Part shown: positions 1 through 8,529 of the stretch, in pieces
Numbering within the stretch: the stretch's first letter is position 1
How the letters are laid out: each line of letters opens with the position of its first letter
DNA from: Chloroflexota bacterium
Lineage (GTDB): Bacteria > Chloroflexota > Anaerolineae > Aggregatilineales > Phototrophicaceae
DNA: 64,000 nt
Reading direction: 5' to 3'
Assembly: GCA_026707225.1 (NCBI GenBank)
Contig: JAPOXG010000022.1
Coordinates: 1 to 64,000 of the forward strand
Notes under the pieces: model-generated
Told to the model about the DNA's origin: nothing
Database searches by the model: none
The model's input: the letters and a program-made list of their open reading frames with translations, nothing else
Made by a program: the position numbers and the translations under genes

Positions 1-657
1 TACGGAAATCGTATCGGCTATCTCCATCACTTCGCGCAATTTGTGCAGGATGAGCATCAGCGTCACGCCCGCGTCGCTCAGCTGTTTCAATCTAGTGAAG
101 AGACGATCAACGCCGCTGGGGGACAGCAAGGCGGTTGGTTCATCCAGGATTAGAAATTGCGCCTGCCCGGCGAGGGCGCGCAGGATCTCCAGAGACTGTA
201 TAAGCTCTATCGGCAGGCTGTGGATTCGCGAATTTGGCGACGCGCTGATGTCAGCGAGCTGCAATTCGCGCAGCCAGGACGCGGCCAACTGCCTGCCTGA
301 ATAGAATGCGCCCGCGTATTTGCGCGCGGAAACCAGCTCCAGCGCCTCGGCCACAGTGAAATTCGGCGGCAGGGTGAAGCGCTGATGGACGATATCCAGC
401 CCGAGCTCGCGTACAAGCTGGTCCGTTGCATCGCGCACTGCTGTGCCGCGAATCCAGAAGCGGCCGCCCTGAGGCTGGATGATGCCGGCCAAGACGCGAG
501 CAAGGGAAGTCTTGCCCGCGCCGTTTTGACCGACCAGAACATGGATTCCGGCTTTATGAAAGGACAGCGATGTCGGATGCAGCGCCTGAACATCGCCATA
601 AGCGACGGCGATATCTTCGCAGCGCAGGACGATCTCGCCGCTAGCCGCCGCCGTCAT
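1..657 (-). CDS. BMP-type sugar/nucleoside ABC transporter ATP-binding protein, N-terminal part (runs off the window)
   Basis: The first 219 codons are visible; the gene continues beyond base 1. The ATG at 657 lies inside the end of the upstream SBP gene, whose stop is at 641-643, so the two are translationally linked. Walker A is G43-QNGAGKT, the Q-loop is H91-Q92-R93-F, Walker B is F168-LILDEPTALL, and the H-loop region reads LHKLREVMEIAD, a hallmark of ATPases paired with Bmp/PnrA-type binding proteins. The family normally has two ATPase domains in about 500 residues, and this is the first. The signature loop is unusual: the LSVGMQQR-type motif expected near residue 148 reads LPIELIQS. It should energise import together with permeases encoded beyond the left edge. 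Confidence 0.85.
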   Translation of the reverse strand, partial: MTAAASGEIVLRCEDIAVAYGDVQALHPTSLSFHKAGIHVLVGQNGAGKTSLARVLAGIIQPQGGRFWIRGTAVRDATDQLVRELGLDIVHQRFTLPPNFTVAEALELVSARKYAGAFYSGRQLAASWLRELQLADISASPNSRIHSLPIELIQSLEILRALAGQAQFLILDEPTALLSPSGVDRLFTRLKQLSDAGVTLMLILHKLREVMEIADTISV

Positions 658-1690
658 CCCGCGCCATTCTTTCTTGGTTGTCCTCTTCGACTACGAAGTC
701 GCCGTTGGTGATGTCTTCGACCAGCGCCTCGACCGCCTCAAGCGATGCTTCCGCCCGTTCGCGGCGTTCGTCGGTGGTCGCTTCCAGAAACGCTTCCGGG
801 ATATGGAAGCTGATCTCGCCCGACTGCACATTGCCGTAGCGGAAGCCGCCGCGCGTCTCCGGATTCATCGCCAGTTCAATCTCCTGCATGATCGTCTTTT
901 CCCATTCTATCAAGACCAGAATGGCGACGTTAGCCGGCGCCTGCTCCACCAGTGGCGCGGAGGCGACCATGACCAGCGCGTCGTTGTCGGAAGCGGCTTC
1001 GACCACGCCGATGTCGCTGGCGGCGGCGCCCGTGAAGATGAAATCGACGCCGCTGCTGTAGAGCCCGGCAGCCAGTTCGCGGCCTTTGACCGGGTCTTCA
1101 AAAGACTCAATGAAGACCGCCGTCGTTTCGATATCAGGGTTGATAGAATGGGCGCCGTCGGTGAAGGCGTTGAAGTCAGCCCAGGCGAAAGGCAGCGGCA
1201 CGCCACCGGTATAGCCAAGCTGGTTGGATTCGGTCAGGTGCGCGGCATAAACGCCACCGACATAAGCGCCTTCGAAGAATTGATACTCCATGAGCTGGAC
1301 GTTGTCTGGCTGCTCGTCGCCGCTTGGCAGCCCGACGATGGTCACAAAGGTCGTATCGGGGAAGTCGGGCGCGATAATCCAGGAGGTCGCGCCCATGGCG
1401 TAGAAGGTGGAAACGATGATGTCGACGCCGGTACGCGCCAGGTTGCGCAGCGTCAATTCAAAGGTCGCGGGGTCCAGCGCTTCGAGGAATTGCGTCTCGA
1501 CGCCGAATTCCTCAGCCGCCATATCCAGCCCGGCGATCAAACCATCGATGGGTCCGTTGTCCCCCGCCGCCTGCGTGGCAACGAGCGCTACCCGTATGGA
1601 GTCATCTTGCGCATTTGCAGCGCCAATGGCAATGGCAAGTATGCCTAAGAACAGCAACAGTCGCGGCACAGGAGTCATTAAGATTTTCAT
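641..1690 (-). CDS. BMP family ABC transporter substrate-binding protein
   Basis: A 349-residue extracytoplasmic binding protein of the basic membrane protein (Bmp/PnrA/Med) family, which binds nucleosides or related small molecules. The chosen ATG at 1690 has GGAG about 7 nt upstream and begins MKILMTP; a longer reading to 1714 would run into the putative operator. Residues 1-28 form a Sec signal ending A-A-N-A before Q-D-D. No lipobox cysteine is present. The body shows the type I periplasmic-binding-protein pattern: VALVATQAAGDNGP start, DIIVSTFYAMG, and FIFTGAAASDIGV. It overlaps the downstream ATPase gene by 17 nt. The ligand cannot be read from sequence. Confidence 0.88.
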   Translation of the reverse strand: MKILMTPVPRLLLFLGILAIAIGAANAQDDSIRVALVATQAAGDNGPIDGLIAGLDMAAEEFGVETQFLEALDPATFELTLRNLARTGVDIIVSTFYAMGATSWIIAPDFPDTTFVTIVGLPSGDEQPDNVQLMEYQFFEGAYVGGVYAAHLTESNQLGYTGGVPLPFAWADFNAFTDGAHSINPDIETTAVFIESFEDPVKGRELAAGLYSSGVDFIFTGAAASDIGVVEAASDNDALVMVASAPLVEQAPANVAILVLIEWEKTIMQEIELAMNPETRGGFRYGNVQSGEISFHIPEAFLEATTDERRERAEASLEAVEALVEDITNGDFVVEEDNQERMARDDGGG

Positions 1691-1710
1691 TTCGAGTCTC
1701 CATTTCATCA

Positions 1711-1732
1711 ACAATGCAATCGATTACATTGT
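1711..1732. promoter_or_regulatory. Putative operator palindrome (LacI-like)
   Basis: A 22-bp inverted repeat centred on the CG at 1721/1722 pairs at 10 of 11 positions (only 1717/1726 mismatched). The core AATCGATT with a central CG resembles LacI-family operators. Its centre coincides with the start site predicted from the promoter at 1756-1728, a classic repressor position. The regulator is not encoded in this window. Confidence 0.5.
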
Positions 1733-1756
1733 AACAGTTTGAACGTGCAGCGGCAA
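1728..1756 (-). promoter_or_regulatory. Putative sigma-70-type promoter of the BMP operon
   Basis: Read on the minus strand: -35 TTGCCG (1756-1751), 17-nt spacer, -10 TACAAT (1733-1728). The predicted start is near 1721, about 30 nt before the ATG at 1690. The -10 box abuts the operator palindrome. Confidence 0.5.
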
Positions 1757-1812
1757 ACTTTGGTGGGAATTCAGTGTCGCCGCGCGCGCGTTTCCACCCC
1801 TCGCCCCTACCG

Positions 1813-2784
1813 CTAGGGATTCGGCCGGCGGGCGATCCATTGGCTCGCCGCTGCGGATTCTGCGCATTTGCGGGCGTGGAGGGCGGCGCCGACCAAACAG
1901 ACATCGTCGCTGAATCGCGCCGGGCGCAGCAGATTGTCCGGGAGGAAGCCCTCAAACAGAATATGCTGCTCGATCGCCTTTCGCGCCGGATCCAGAATTA
2001 AATCACCCAGATTCATCACGCTGCCGCCCAAGACGACCGCCGCCGGGTTGAAGAGATGCAGCAAGTTGACCAGCCCCAATCCCAACCAGGTTCCGGCTTG
2101 CCGCAGGCAATCGAGCGCGAATTCGTCGCCGGCCAAAGCCGCTTCCCCAACCGCCTGTCCATCGATCGCTTCGCAATCCCGCAAAACCGAAGGTGTAGCT
2201 CCCGCTCTCAGTTGATGCCGCGCCAACTCGCCCAGCGCCGTGCCTGACGCCAGCTCCTCCCAGCGTCGTATGCCGCCGTCGGGCAACGTAAAACGCATGT
2301 GACCGGGTTCAATGGCATGCCCGCTGAAACCATTGAACAGCTCTCCGTTGATGATCGCGCCGCCGCCGATGCCGGTACTGATGGTCAAATAAATCATGGG
2401 GTCGGCGCCCTGCCCCGCGCCCAGGTGATATTCCGCCAGCGCACCGAGATTGGCGTCGTTTTCGACAAAGGCGGGCAGGCCGGCAAACGCCCGACGAAAG
2501 GTCTCGACAATCGGCGCCTTCGACCAGCCGGGCAAGGTCTCGGCTTTGATGATGACACCAGCCGCGGTGTCCAGCGGACCCGGCGCCGCGATGCCAATGG
2601 AAGCCAATTCGTCTTCAGCGTGAATCAGTGATTTGCCCAGGTTGATCAAGCGCTCCAGGACAATATCCGGTCCGTCGCTGACGCGGCTGCGCGTTTCGGC
2701 GCGCCGGATCAAGCGCATGTCGCCGTCAAAAAGGGCGGCGCGACTGCGGGTTCCGCCGAAGTCAATTGCCAAACAGGCGCTCAT
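1813..2784 (-). CDS. ROK family sugar kinase
   Basis: A 323-residue ROK protein that probably phosphorylates a hexose with ATP. The phosphate loop D8-FGGT is at the very N-terminus, so there is no DNA-binding domain and it is a kinase rather than a NagC/XylR repressor. The catalytic aspartate is in E108-N-D110-A-N and the E159-PGH162 sugar-binding motif is present. The usual ROK zinc motif (CxCGxxGC) is absent: the segment just after H162 has no cysteines. Its start overlaps the stop of the phosphofructokinase gene by 4 nt (ATGA), so the two are co-translated. Substrate (glucose, fructose or N-acetylated sugar) is not determinable. Confidence 0.87.
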   Translation of the reverse strand: MSACLAIDFGGTRSRAALFDGDMRLIRRAETRSRVSDGPDIVLERLINLGKSLIHAEDELASIGIAAPGPLDTAAGVIIKAETLPGWSKAPIVETFRRAFAGLPAFVENDANLGALAEYHLGAGQGADPMIYLTISTGIGGGAIINGELFNGFSGHAIEPGHMRFTLPDGGIRRWEELASGTALGELARHQLRAGATPSVLRDCEAIDGQAVGEAALAGDEFALDCLRQAGTWLGLGLVNLLHLFNPAAVVLGGSVMNLGDLILDPARKAIEQHILFEGFLPDNLLRPARFSDDVCLVGAALHARKCAESAAASQWIARRPNP

Positions 2785-3734
2785 AGTCGATTGATGTATT
2801 CATACAGGCGGCGGTCGGGTGGCGGCTTGTGTTCGGCGGGCGGGCTTCCCTGACGCAGCATCGCCGCGCCAGCGCGCCACAGGACCGTGCCACTGACATT
2901 GCCATCCTGGAAAGCGCGCCAGGCGACGCGGCTCATATCGCGGGCGACGCGGCGATCCCAGTGGGAAACATCCGCGCCGCGCTGCGCATGACCCAAGGCG
3001 GTATAACGAAGGCGAATGCCCGTGCGCCGCGGAATCTCTTCCACCAACCGGTCGACATCCGGATAGGCTTCCGAGGCGACGACTAGCGCACTGCCTTCGC
3101 GAGCGACGATCTGTTTCAAGCGCTCGGATAGCCAGTCAAGTTCGAGCGGATATTCCGGCAGCAAAGCCAAGTCGGCGCCGCTGGCGTAGGCGATCGCCAG
3201 CGCCAGATGACCGGTCGGCGCGCCCAAGGTCTCCAGCAGGAAGATTCGCCCGGGCAGGGCATGGGCAGTCGCGCGAATAGCGGCGACGGCAGGTATGGCG
3301 TAGTTACAGGCGGAATCATGCCCAAGCGTGTAATCGGCGCCGGGCACATCATTGTCAATAGTCGTCGGCAAGACGATGCAAGATACGCCCCATTCCGCTA
3401 GCAGGGGCGCAACATGGCGAATCGTGCCGTCGCCGCCGAAGAGCAGCAGATTGTCGATGCCGCGCCGGCGCATGACGTCGCCCAATTTTTCGCGGGCATT
3501 CGGATCCTGCAGAGCCGGTCTTCGGCTCGACGGCAGGATGGATCCCCCACGCCCAGCCAGCAAAGAAACGAGGGACCGATCAAGCTCCACCAGTTGATCG
3601 TCGAGCAAGCCCGCCATGCCGTTCCGCGCGCCCAGAGCCTGATCGCCATTTTGCCTAGCCAGGCGCGTAAACGTCTCGATGGCTGTGTTGATTCCCGGCG
3701 CGTCGCCCCCGCTCACTACGATGCATGTCTTCAT
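2781..3734 (-). CDS. pfkA: 6-phosphofructokinase (ATP-type)
   Basis: A 317-residue phosphofructokinase, close to the bacterial norm of about 320. Motifs in order: G9-GDAPG nucleotide loop, F99-GGDGT and P123-TTIDND, whose D127 matches the catalytic base numbering of the E. coli enzyme. Glycine at 103 (GGDG rather than GGDD) points to ATP rather than pyrophosphate as phosphoryl donor. It converts fructose-6-phosphate to the bisphosphate in cytosolic glycolysis; a tagatose-6-phosphate role cannot be excluded. It is first in a two-gene operon with the ROK kinase, so imported hexose could be phosphorylated twice from one transcript. An AGGAGG lies about 13 nt before the ATG. Confidence 0.88.
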   Translation of the reverse strand: MKTCIVVSGGDAPGINTAIETFTRLARQNGDQALGARNGMAGLLDDQLVELDRSLVSLLAGRGGSILPSSRRPALQDPNAREKLGDVMRRRGIDNLLLFGGDGTIRHVAPLLAEWGVSCIVLPTTIDNDVPGADYTLGHDSACNYAIPAVAAIRATAHALPGRIFLLETLGAPTGHLALAIAYASGADLALLPEYPLELDWLSERLKQIVAREGSALVVASEAYPDVDRLVEEIPRRTGIRLRYTALGHAQRGADVSHWDRRVARDMSRVAWRAFQDGNVSGTVLWRAGAAMLRQGSPPAEHKPPPDRRLYEYINRL

Positions 3735-3955
3735 CTATCGTTAAGCCCCTCCTTGTCGGGCGCCACCCTACCGATGATACCGCATACGTCCGCTTCATCC
3801 GAAAGCCATTCGATCATTCACCGGCGCTTGGCCGGTCTCGTCAGCGCGGCTGTTTGCAAATCGTTAGTGAATGAGATAACCTTTTGAGACATTTCCGGTT
3901 TCCGCGCGCTGGAAGCGGGCGATGTCAGTATACGTATTGTAGAAGGAGACCTACG

Positions 3956-5854
3956 GTGAAAAGAATTCTTGTTCTCACGACACTTGTGCTCTTCGCGCTC
4001 AGCCTCGTTCCCGGGGCGATCGCGCAAGACGATGGCTATACCATCGCCTTCGTTCCGGGTGTCAATCCGGATCCGTTTTACATCACCATGTCAACCGGTG
4101 TGAATCAGGCTGCTGTAGACCTGGGGCTGACGGTCATTCAGCAGGACCCCGAGCGATTTGATGTCACCGTCTCTGCGCCGATCATCGAAGCGCTGATCGC
4201 CCGCGGCGATATCGACGCTCTGGTCACGGCGCCGAACGACAAAGAACAGTCGATACCGGTGCTGCAGGCGGCGCATGACGCCGGCATTGTTGTGCTGACG
4301 GTCGATACTTTCATCGGCGATGGCAACTATGCCGATGGCGAAGTCACCTTCCCGATCTCCTACATCGGCTCGGACAATACGCAGGGCGGCTACATCGCCT
4401 GCTCGGCGCTGGCGGACAAGCTGGGCGCAGGCGCCAAGATTTACGTCACCAACACGCGCCCGGGCATCAGCACGACCGACCAGCGTGAAGAAGGCTGTCT
4501 AGCCGCGGCTGAGGCTAGCGGTTTGGTCGTAGCTCGCGTCGATTACAACGAGAACAGCGCCGATACCGCGCAAGCGCAGACGGCGGCTGTCTTGCAGGCG
4601 AATCCAGATATTGTCGGCATGTTCGCCACCAATACCTTCGGCGCGCTCGGCGCTGGCACGGCGATTCAGAACGCAGGTTTGCAAGGCGCGGTGGAAGTGG
4701 CGCTCTTTGACGCCAGCGAAGAAAACATCGGCTTCCTGAACGATGGCATCGTCTCGCTCGTGATCGCGCAGAAGCCGGCCGACATGGGTTATCTCGGCGT
4801 CGCCTTGGCCACCGCCTATCTCGATGGCGTAGGCAGCATCCCGGCGCGCATTGGCACCGGTTACGCCGTCATCACCGCCGACAACGTAGACGATCCGGAT
4901 GTGGCTCGCTTCATCTACACCAGCAACACCAGCGATCCGGCGCCGGCGCTGGACGAGAGCTATAACCTGGCTTTCGTGCCTGGCGTGAATCCCGATCCCT
5001 TCTACATCACCATGTCGCGCGGGGTCTATGGCGCGGCCGGTCGCTTGGGCATCAACGTCATCCAGCAGGATCCGGAGCGCTTTGACGTCACCGTTTCCGC
5101 GCCGATAATCGAAGCGCTGATCGCGCGCGGCGACATCAGCTCGCTGGTGACGGCGCCGAATGACAAGGAACAGTCGATCCCGGTGCTGCAAGACGCGCAT
5201 GACGCCGGCATCGCGGTCCTGACGGTCGATACCTTCATCGGCGATGGCAACTACGCCGATGGCGAGGTCACCTTCCCCTTGAGCTATATCGGCTCGGACA
5301 ATGTAGAAGGCGGCCGCATCGCTTGTTCGGCTTTGGCGGACAAGCTGGGCGAAGGCGCGAAGATCTACGTCACCAACACGCGCCCGGGCATCAGCACGAC
5401 AGATCAGCGCGAGGAAGGCTGCCTGGCGGCGGCTGAGGCTGGCGGACTGATCGTCGCCCGCGTCGATTACAACGAGAACAGCGCTGATATGGCGCAGCAG
5501 CAGACGGCGGCTGTCTTGCAAGCGAATCCCGATATCGTTGGCATGTTCGCCACCAATACTTTCGGCGCTTTGGGCGCGGGCGCGGCCATCCAGAATGCCG
5601 GCTTGCAAGGCGCGGTGGAAGTGGCTCTGTTTGACGCCAGCGAAGAGAACATCGGCTACTTGCGCGACGGCATCGTTTCGCTGGTGATCGCGCAGAAGCC
5701 GGCCGACATGGGCTACCTCGGCGTGATCGCGCAGGCGGCCAACTTGCGCGGCGTGACCTCAATGCCGGCGCGCGTCGGCACTGGTTACGCGGTCATTACC
5801 ATCGACAACGTAGACGATCCGGATGTCGCGCGTTTCATCTACACGGCGGGCTAG
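3956..5854 (+). CDS. Sugar ABC transporter substrate-binding protein with tandem-duplicated binding domain
   Basis: Starts at GTG 3956, preceded by AAGGAG 8 nt upstream; the longer ATG reading at 3884 has no ribosome site. 632 residues, about twice the usual length of a CUT2 (RbsB-like) binding protein. The signal peptide is 1-23 (GAIA before Q-D-D). Copy 1 starts near Y28 and copy 2 near Y336, offset 308 residues, joined by a Pro/Ala/Ser/Asp linker (about 325-335). A hand alignment finds about 36 differences over about 298 residues (about 88% identity). Both copies keep AFVPGVNPDPFY, SAPIIEALIARGD, TVDTFIGDGNYADG and TNTFGALGAG. It probably serves the CUT2 permease/ATPase at 9874-11758. Confidence 0.9.
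   Translation: MKRILVLTTLVLFALSLVPGAIAQDDGYTIAFVPGVNPDPFYITMSTGVNQAAVDLGLTVIQQDPERFDVTVSAPIIEALIARGDIDALVTAPNDKEQSIPVLQAAHDAGIVVLTVDTFIGDGNYADGEVTFPISYIGSDNTQGGYIACSALADKLGAGAKIYVTNTRPGISTTDQREEGCLAAAEASGLVVARVDYNENSADTAQAQTAAVLQANPDIVGMFATNTFGALGAGTAIQNAGLQGAVEVALFDASEENIGFLNDGIVSLVIAQKPADMGYLGVALATAYLDGVGSIPARIGTGYAVITADNVDDPDVARFIYTSNTSDPAPALDESYNLAFVPGVNPDPFYITMSRGVYGAAGRLGINVIQQDPERFDVTVSAPIIEALIARGDISSLVTAPNDKEQSIPVLQDAHDAGIAVLTVDTFIGDGNYADGEVTFPLSYIGSDNVEGGRIACSALADKLGEGAKIYVTNTRPGISTTDQREEGCLAAAEAGGLIVARVDYNENSADMAQQQTAAVLQANPDIVGMFATNTFGALGAGAAIQNAGLQGAVEVALFDASEENIGYLRDGIVSLVIAQKPADMGYLGVIAQAANLRGVTSMPARVGTGYAVITIDNVDDPDVARFIYTAG
4037..5848 (+). repeat. Internal tandem duplication (two PBP-domain copies, 924-bp period)
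   Basis: Copy 1 begins at 4037 and copy 2 at 4961. The proteins are nearly the same, but the DNA differs at many synonymous positions, so this is an old, maintained duplication rather than an assembly artefact. Confidence 0.85.
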
Positions 5855-5874
5855 CTTGCTAGCTCTACGCAAAT

Positions 5875-5948
5875 TGTAGGGGCGGCCCAGTGGGTCGCCC
5901 GCCTACCTCAACAAGCAAATTGTAGGGGCGACTCTGTGAGTCGCCCGC
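5875..5948 (+). repeat. Two dispersed 28-bp hairpin elements
   Basis: Copies at 5875-5902 and 5921-5948 of the recurring element TGTAGGGGCG-(stem)-TCGCCCGC. The variable inner stems differ but remain paired (GGCCCA/TGGGTC versus GACTC/GAGTC). They lie 20-95 bp after the SBP stop codon, and the spacer contains another 'AAATTGTAGG' entry. No T-run follows, so neither is a standard intrinsic terminator. Confidence 0.85.
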
Positions 5949-6041
5949 TTTTGTCTAGCGGCGCGCCCGATGACAACAGACCCGATTCTCTGGCCATGAT
6001 TCATCATAACCTCTCTGCTGCTGTGCTTTTCCCCTGTGCAG

Positions 6042-7241
6042 ATGACTAAATTGCAACCATCGCTCGTCAAGCGACAGAACCTGCTGGTCGGCGCTTTGTG
6101 CACGACCTATGGTCTGCTGTATTTGGGTCGGGTGAATATCAGCGTCGTCTTGCCTCTGCTCGCCATCGAGCTTGATGTCAGTCGCGCTCAAGTCGGCGTA
6201 TTGGGGACGGTGTTCTTCTGGACCTACGCCATTGGCAACTTCGTCAATGGTGAGCTCGGCAGCCACGTCAGACCTTATCGCGTAATCGGCGTCGGTTTGT
6301 TGGTCACGGCGATTGTGAATCTCGTTTTCGGTTTCCAGACATCGCTGCTGTTAATGCTGGTGCTTTGGGGCATCAACGGCTTGGCGCAATCGGGGGGATG
6401 GCCGCCGATCGTCCGCATCCTGGCCGAGCGCCTCGATCCGAGTCGAATAAAACAGGTGTCGACCGTCATCCCATTCAGTTATGTAATCGGCACAGTGGTC
6501 ACATGGACCTTGATCGGGGCCATATCCGCCGGCGAGAACTGGCGCCTGGCATTTTGGCTTCCTGGATTGATCTTGCTGTTGACGGCGGCGCTCTGGTGGA
6601 AGGGAGGCATTGATGCGCCGACGACAGACTCGAAGGGCGTGCGCCTTTCGACGATAATGGCCGAAGCTCGCGGCGTCGCCTTTGCCATGGTGGTAGCGGC
6701 ATTAGCAGGCTTCGTACGCAACGGGACGCTCATCTGGCTGCCGACCTATATTCTCGATAGCGAATTGATCGCGGAGAATTTGGTGGGCGCCGTCGCGGCG
6801 ATCACGCAATTGGTCGCGATTCCGGGCATCTTGCTGGCGCGCCACAGCGTTGTGCGCAGCAACCGAGTGTTGTTCACGGCGGCGCTGTTGCTAGGGGCGA
6901 CCGGGTTTGCTTTTCTCCTTTTGACGTTGGCAGTCGGCGTATCGTCGATAATCGTCTTATGCCTGGCGATGATGTTATTGGGCGGGGCATTCGGCCTGGT
7001 GACGACTTCCATGCCCTTGATCTTGGCGCCGCCGGGTCGCGCTTCGTCGATCGCTGGCACGCTGAATATGATGGCGACCCTGGCCGGCGGCTTGGCCGGT
7101 TTCAGCATCGGCGCTTTGGTGGAGCGAAGCGGTTGGACGGGCGTCTTTGGCGTGTGGGGCATCATGCTTTTGCTGGCTGCTGCCGTGGCCTGGCGCCGCA
7201 AACACGTAGAAGAGGTCCTCGCCGGTCTGGGTCAGGCTTGA
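6042..7241 (+). CDS. Major facilitator superfamily transporter
   Basis: A 399-residue integral membrane protein with about 12 hydrophobic segments. The MFS region after TM1 reads YLGRVNISVVLPLL and is followed by SRAQVGVLGTVFFWTYAIG, a pattern seen in the organophosphate/anion and sugar-acid MFS groups. ATG 6042 aligns with the paralogue's start; an in-frame GTG at 6036 is possible, and neither has a strong ribosome site. It is directly followed by a closely related MFS gene (stop 7241, next start 7258), which suggests tandem duplication. Substrate is unknown; the neighbouring CoA-transferase suggests a carboxylate. Confidence 0.82.
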   Translation: MTKLQPSLVKRQNLLVGALCTTYGLLYLGRVNISVVLPLLAIELDVSRAQVGVLGTVFFWTYAIGNFVNGELGSHVRPYRVIGVGLLVTAIVNLVFGFQTSLLLMLVLWGINGLAQSGGWPPIVRILAERLDPSRIKQVSTVIPFSYVIGTVVTWTLIGAISAGENWRLAFWLPGLILLLTAALWWKGGIDAPTTDSKGVRLSTIMAEARGVAFAMVVAALAGFVRNGTLIWLPTYILDSELIAENLVGAVAAITQLVAIPGILLARHSVVRSNRVLFTAALLLGATGFAFLLLTLAVGVSSIIVLCLAMMLLGGAFGLVTTSMPLILAPPGRASSIAGTLNMMATLAGGLAGFSIGALVERSGWTGVFGVWGIMLLLAAAVAWRRKHVEEVLAGLGQA

Positions 7242-7257
7242 AGAACAGAGGCCTCAT

Positions 7258-8442
7258 TTGCAGACAACGCTGAGCAAGCAGCAGAATATGATGGTGGGGA
7301 GCCTGCTGGTCACCTACGCGTTGTATTACCTGGGGCGCGTGAATATCAGCGTGGTCTTGCCAGCCTTGGCGCTGGACCAGGGCGTCAGCCGCGCTGAAGT
7401 CGGCGCTCTGGGCACCGTCTTCTTCTGGGTATACGGCATCTTTCACTTCATAAGCGGCGAGATCGGCAGCCATGTCAGCCCTTTTCGCCTGGTCAGCCTC
7501 GGATTGCTCGCCAGCGCCATCGTGAATCTGGTCTTCGCCTTTCAGTCGTCGTTGATTGTCATGCTCATTTTGTGGGGTCTAAACGGGGTCGCCCAGTCGG
7601 GCGGCTGGTCGCCCATGTTCCGCATATTGGCGGAGCGGCTGGACCGCAGCCATATCAAACGCGTATCGACCATCATGCCCTTCAGTTATGTCATGGGCAC
7701 GGCAATCACCTGGGTGCTGATTGGGGCTGCCGCGACGGGCGAGAATTGGCGGATCGCGTTTTGGCTTCCGGGAATCATCTTGCTTCTGGTGCTGGTTTTT
7801 TGGCGGGCGGCCGGCATTGACGCGCCAAAATCCAGGTCCGACGGCATTCGCCTATCCACCATGATGGCCGAGGCTCGCGGCATCGCCTTCGTCATGTTGG
7901 CGGCGGCGCTGAGCGGTTATGTGTTCAATGGAACCATCATTTGGCTGCCGACATATATTCTTGACACCGGGCTTATTGCTGAGGGCTTGGTTGGAGCGGT
8001 CGCCGCCTTGACGCAAGCAGTCGCAATTCTCGGCCTCCTTACGGCGCGCGCGCTTGTCACGCGCAGCAATCAAGTCTTCGCGACTGCCGTGCGGCTGTTT
8101 TCGGCCGCGGGAGTAGCCTTTCTGCTGCTAAGCATAACCGCTGGCCTCTTTGCCATCGTCGTGGTCGCCTTCGCCTTGCTGGCTTTGAACGGCGCCTTTG
8201 GCTTGACCGTCAGCGCAATGCCCCTGCTGCTGGCGCCGGCCGGGCGCGCCTCATCAACCACGGGCGCAGTCAACATGATGTCAACGTTCTTCGGCGGCAT
8301 GGCTGGTTTCAGCATCGGCGGCTTGGTGGAGCTCAGCGGCTGGAGCGCGGTATTCAGCTTATGGGGCGCGCTGCTGTTGCTGGCCTGCCTGTTGATCTGG
8401 CGCAATCGGCACATTGAAGCAGCCAAAGACAGCGCGCTATGA
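7258..8442 (+). CDS. Major facilitator superfamily transporter (paralogue of upstream gene)
   Basis: A 394-residue membrane protein starting at TTG 7258, with AGAGG 7 nt upstream. The start is supported by alignment with the upstream paralogue (SKQQNMMVG versus VKRQNLLVG). The two share LGRVNISVVLP, GTVFFW, GEIGSHV/GELGSHV, AQSGGW, ILAERLD, FSYV(I/M)GT, GENWR(I/L)AFWLPG and IWLPTYILD in the same order. They could form a heteromeric pair or have split substrates after duplication. Followed 87 nt later by the CoA-transferase. Confidence 0.82.
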   Translation: MQTTLSKQQNMMVGSLLVTYALYYLGRVNISVVLPALALDQGVSRAEVGALGTVFFWVYGIFHFISGEIGSHVSPFRLVSLGLLASAIVNLVFAFQSSLIVMLILWGLNGVAQSGGWSPMFRILAERLDRSHIKRVSTIMPFSYVMGTAITWVLIGAAATGENWRIAFWLPGIILLLVLVFWRAAGIDAPKSRSDGIRLSTMMAEARGIAFVMLAAALSGYVFNGTIIWLPTYILDTGLIAEGLVGAVAALTQAVAILGLLTARALVTRSNQVFATAVRLFSAAGVAFLLLSITAGLFAIVVVAFALLALNGAFGLTVSAMPLLLAPAGRASSTTGAVNMMSTFFGGMAGFSIGGLVELSGWSAVFSLWGALLLLACLLIWRNRHIEAAKDSAL

Positions 8443-8469
8443 GCCATCCGCCGCGAGCCCAAGAGATAG

Positions 8470-8475
8470 TATAAT
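8470..8475 (+). promoter_or_regulatory. Possible -10 box (TATAAT) before the CoA-transferase
   Basis: A perfect TATAAT lies 54 nt upstream of the ATG at 8530, but no good -35 hexamer is seen at 16-18 nt spacing. Confidence 0.25.
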
Positions 8476-8496
8476 GACGCTTCAGAAACAGAACAT

Positions 8497-8523
8497 TGCA
8501 GGGGCAAGCCACTGGGTCGCCCG
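8497..8523 (+). repeat. Dispersed hairpin element (degenerate copy)
   Basis: TGCAGGGGCAAGCC…GGGTCGCCCG, a member of the 28-bp family, ends 7 nt before the CoA-transferase ATG, so it lies in the leader and could affect ribosome access. Confidence 0.75.
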
Positions 8524-8529
8524 AATTCC

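Noticed and set aside
674-1648. Long open frame (324 codons) opposite the BMP SBP gene
   Set aside because: It is a GC-rich antisense shadow; the other strand encodes a clear BMP family protein with a signal peptide and ribosome site.
3854-3882. Possible promoter TTGCAA-17-TAACCT before the tandem SBP
   Set aside because: The -10 matches consensus at only three positions; alternative spacings are no better.
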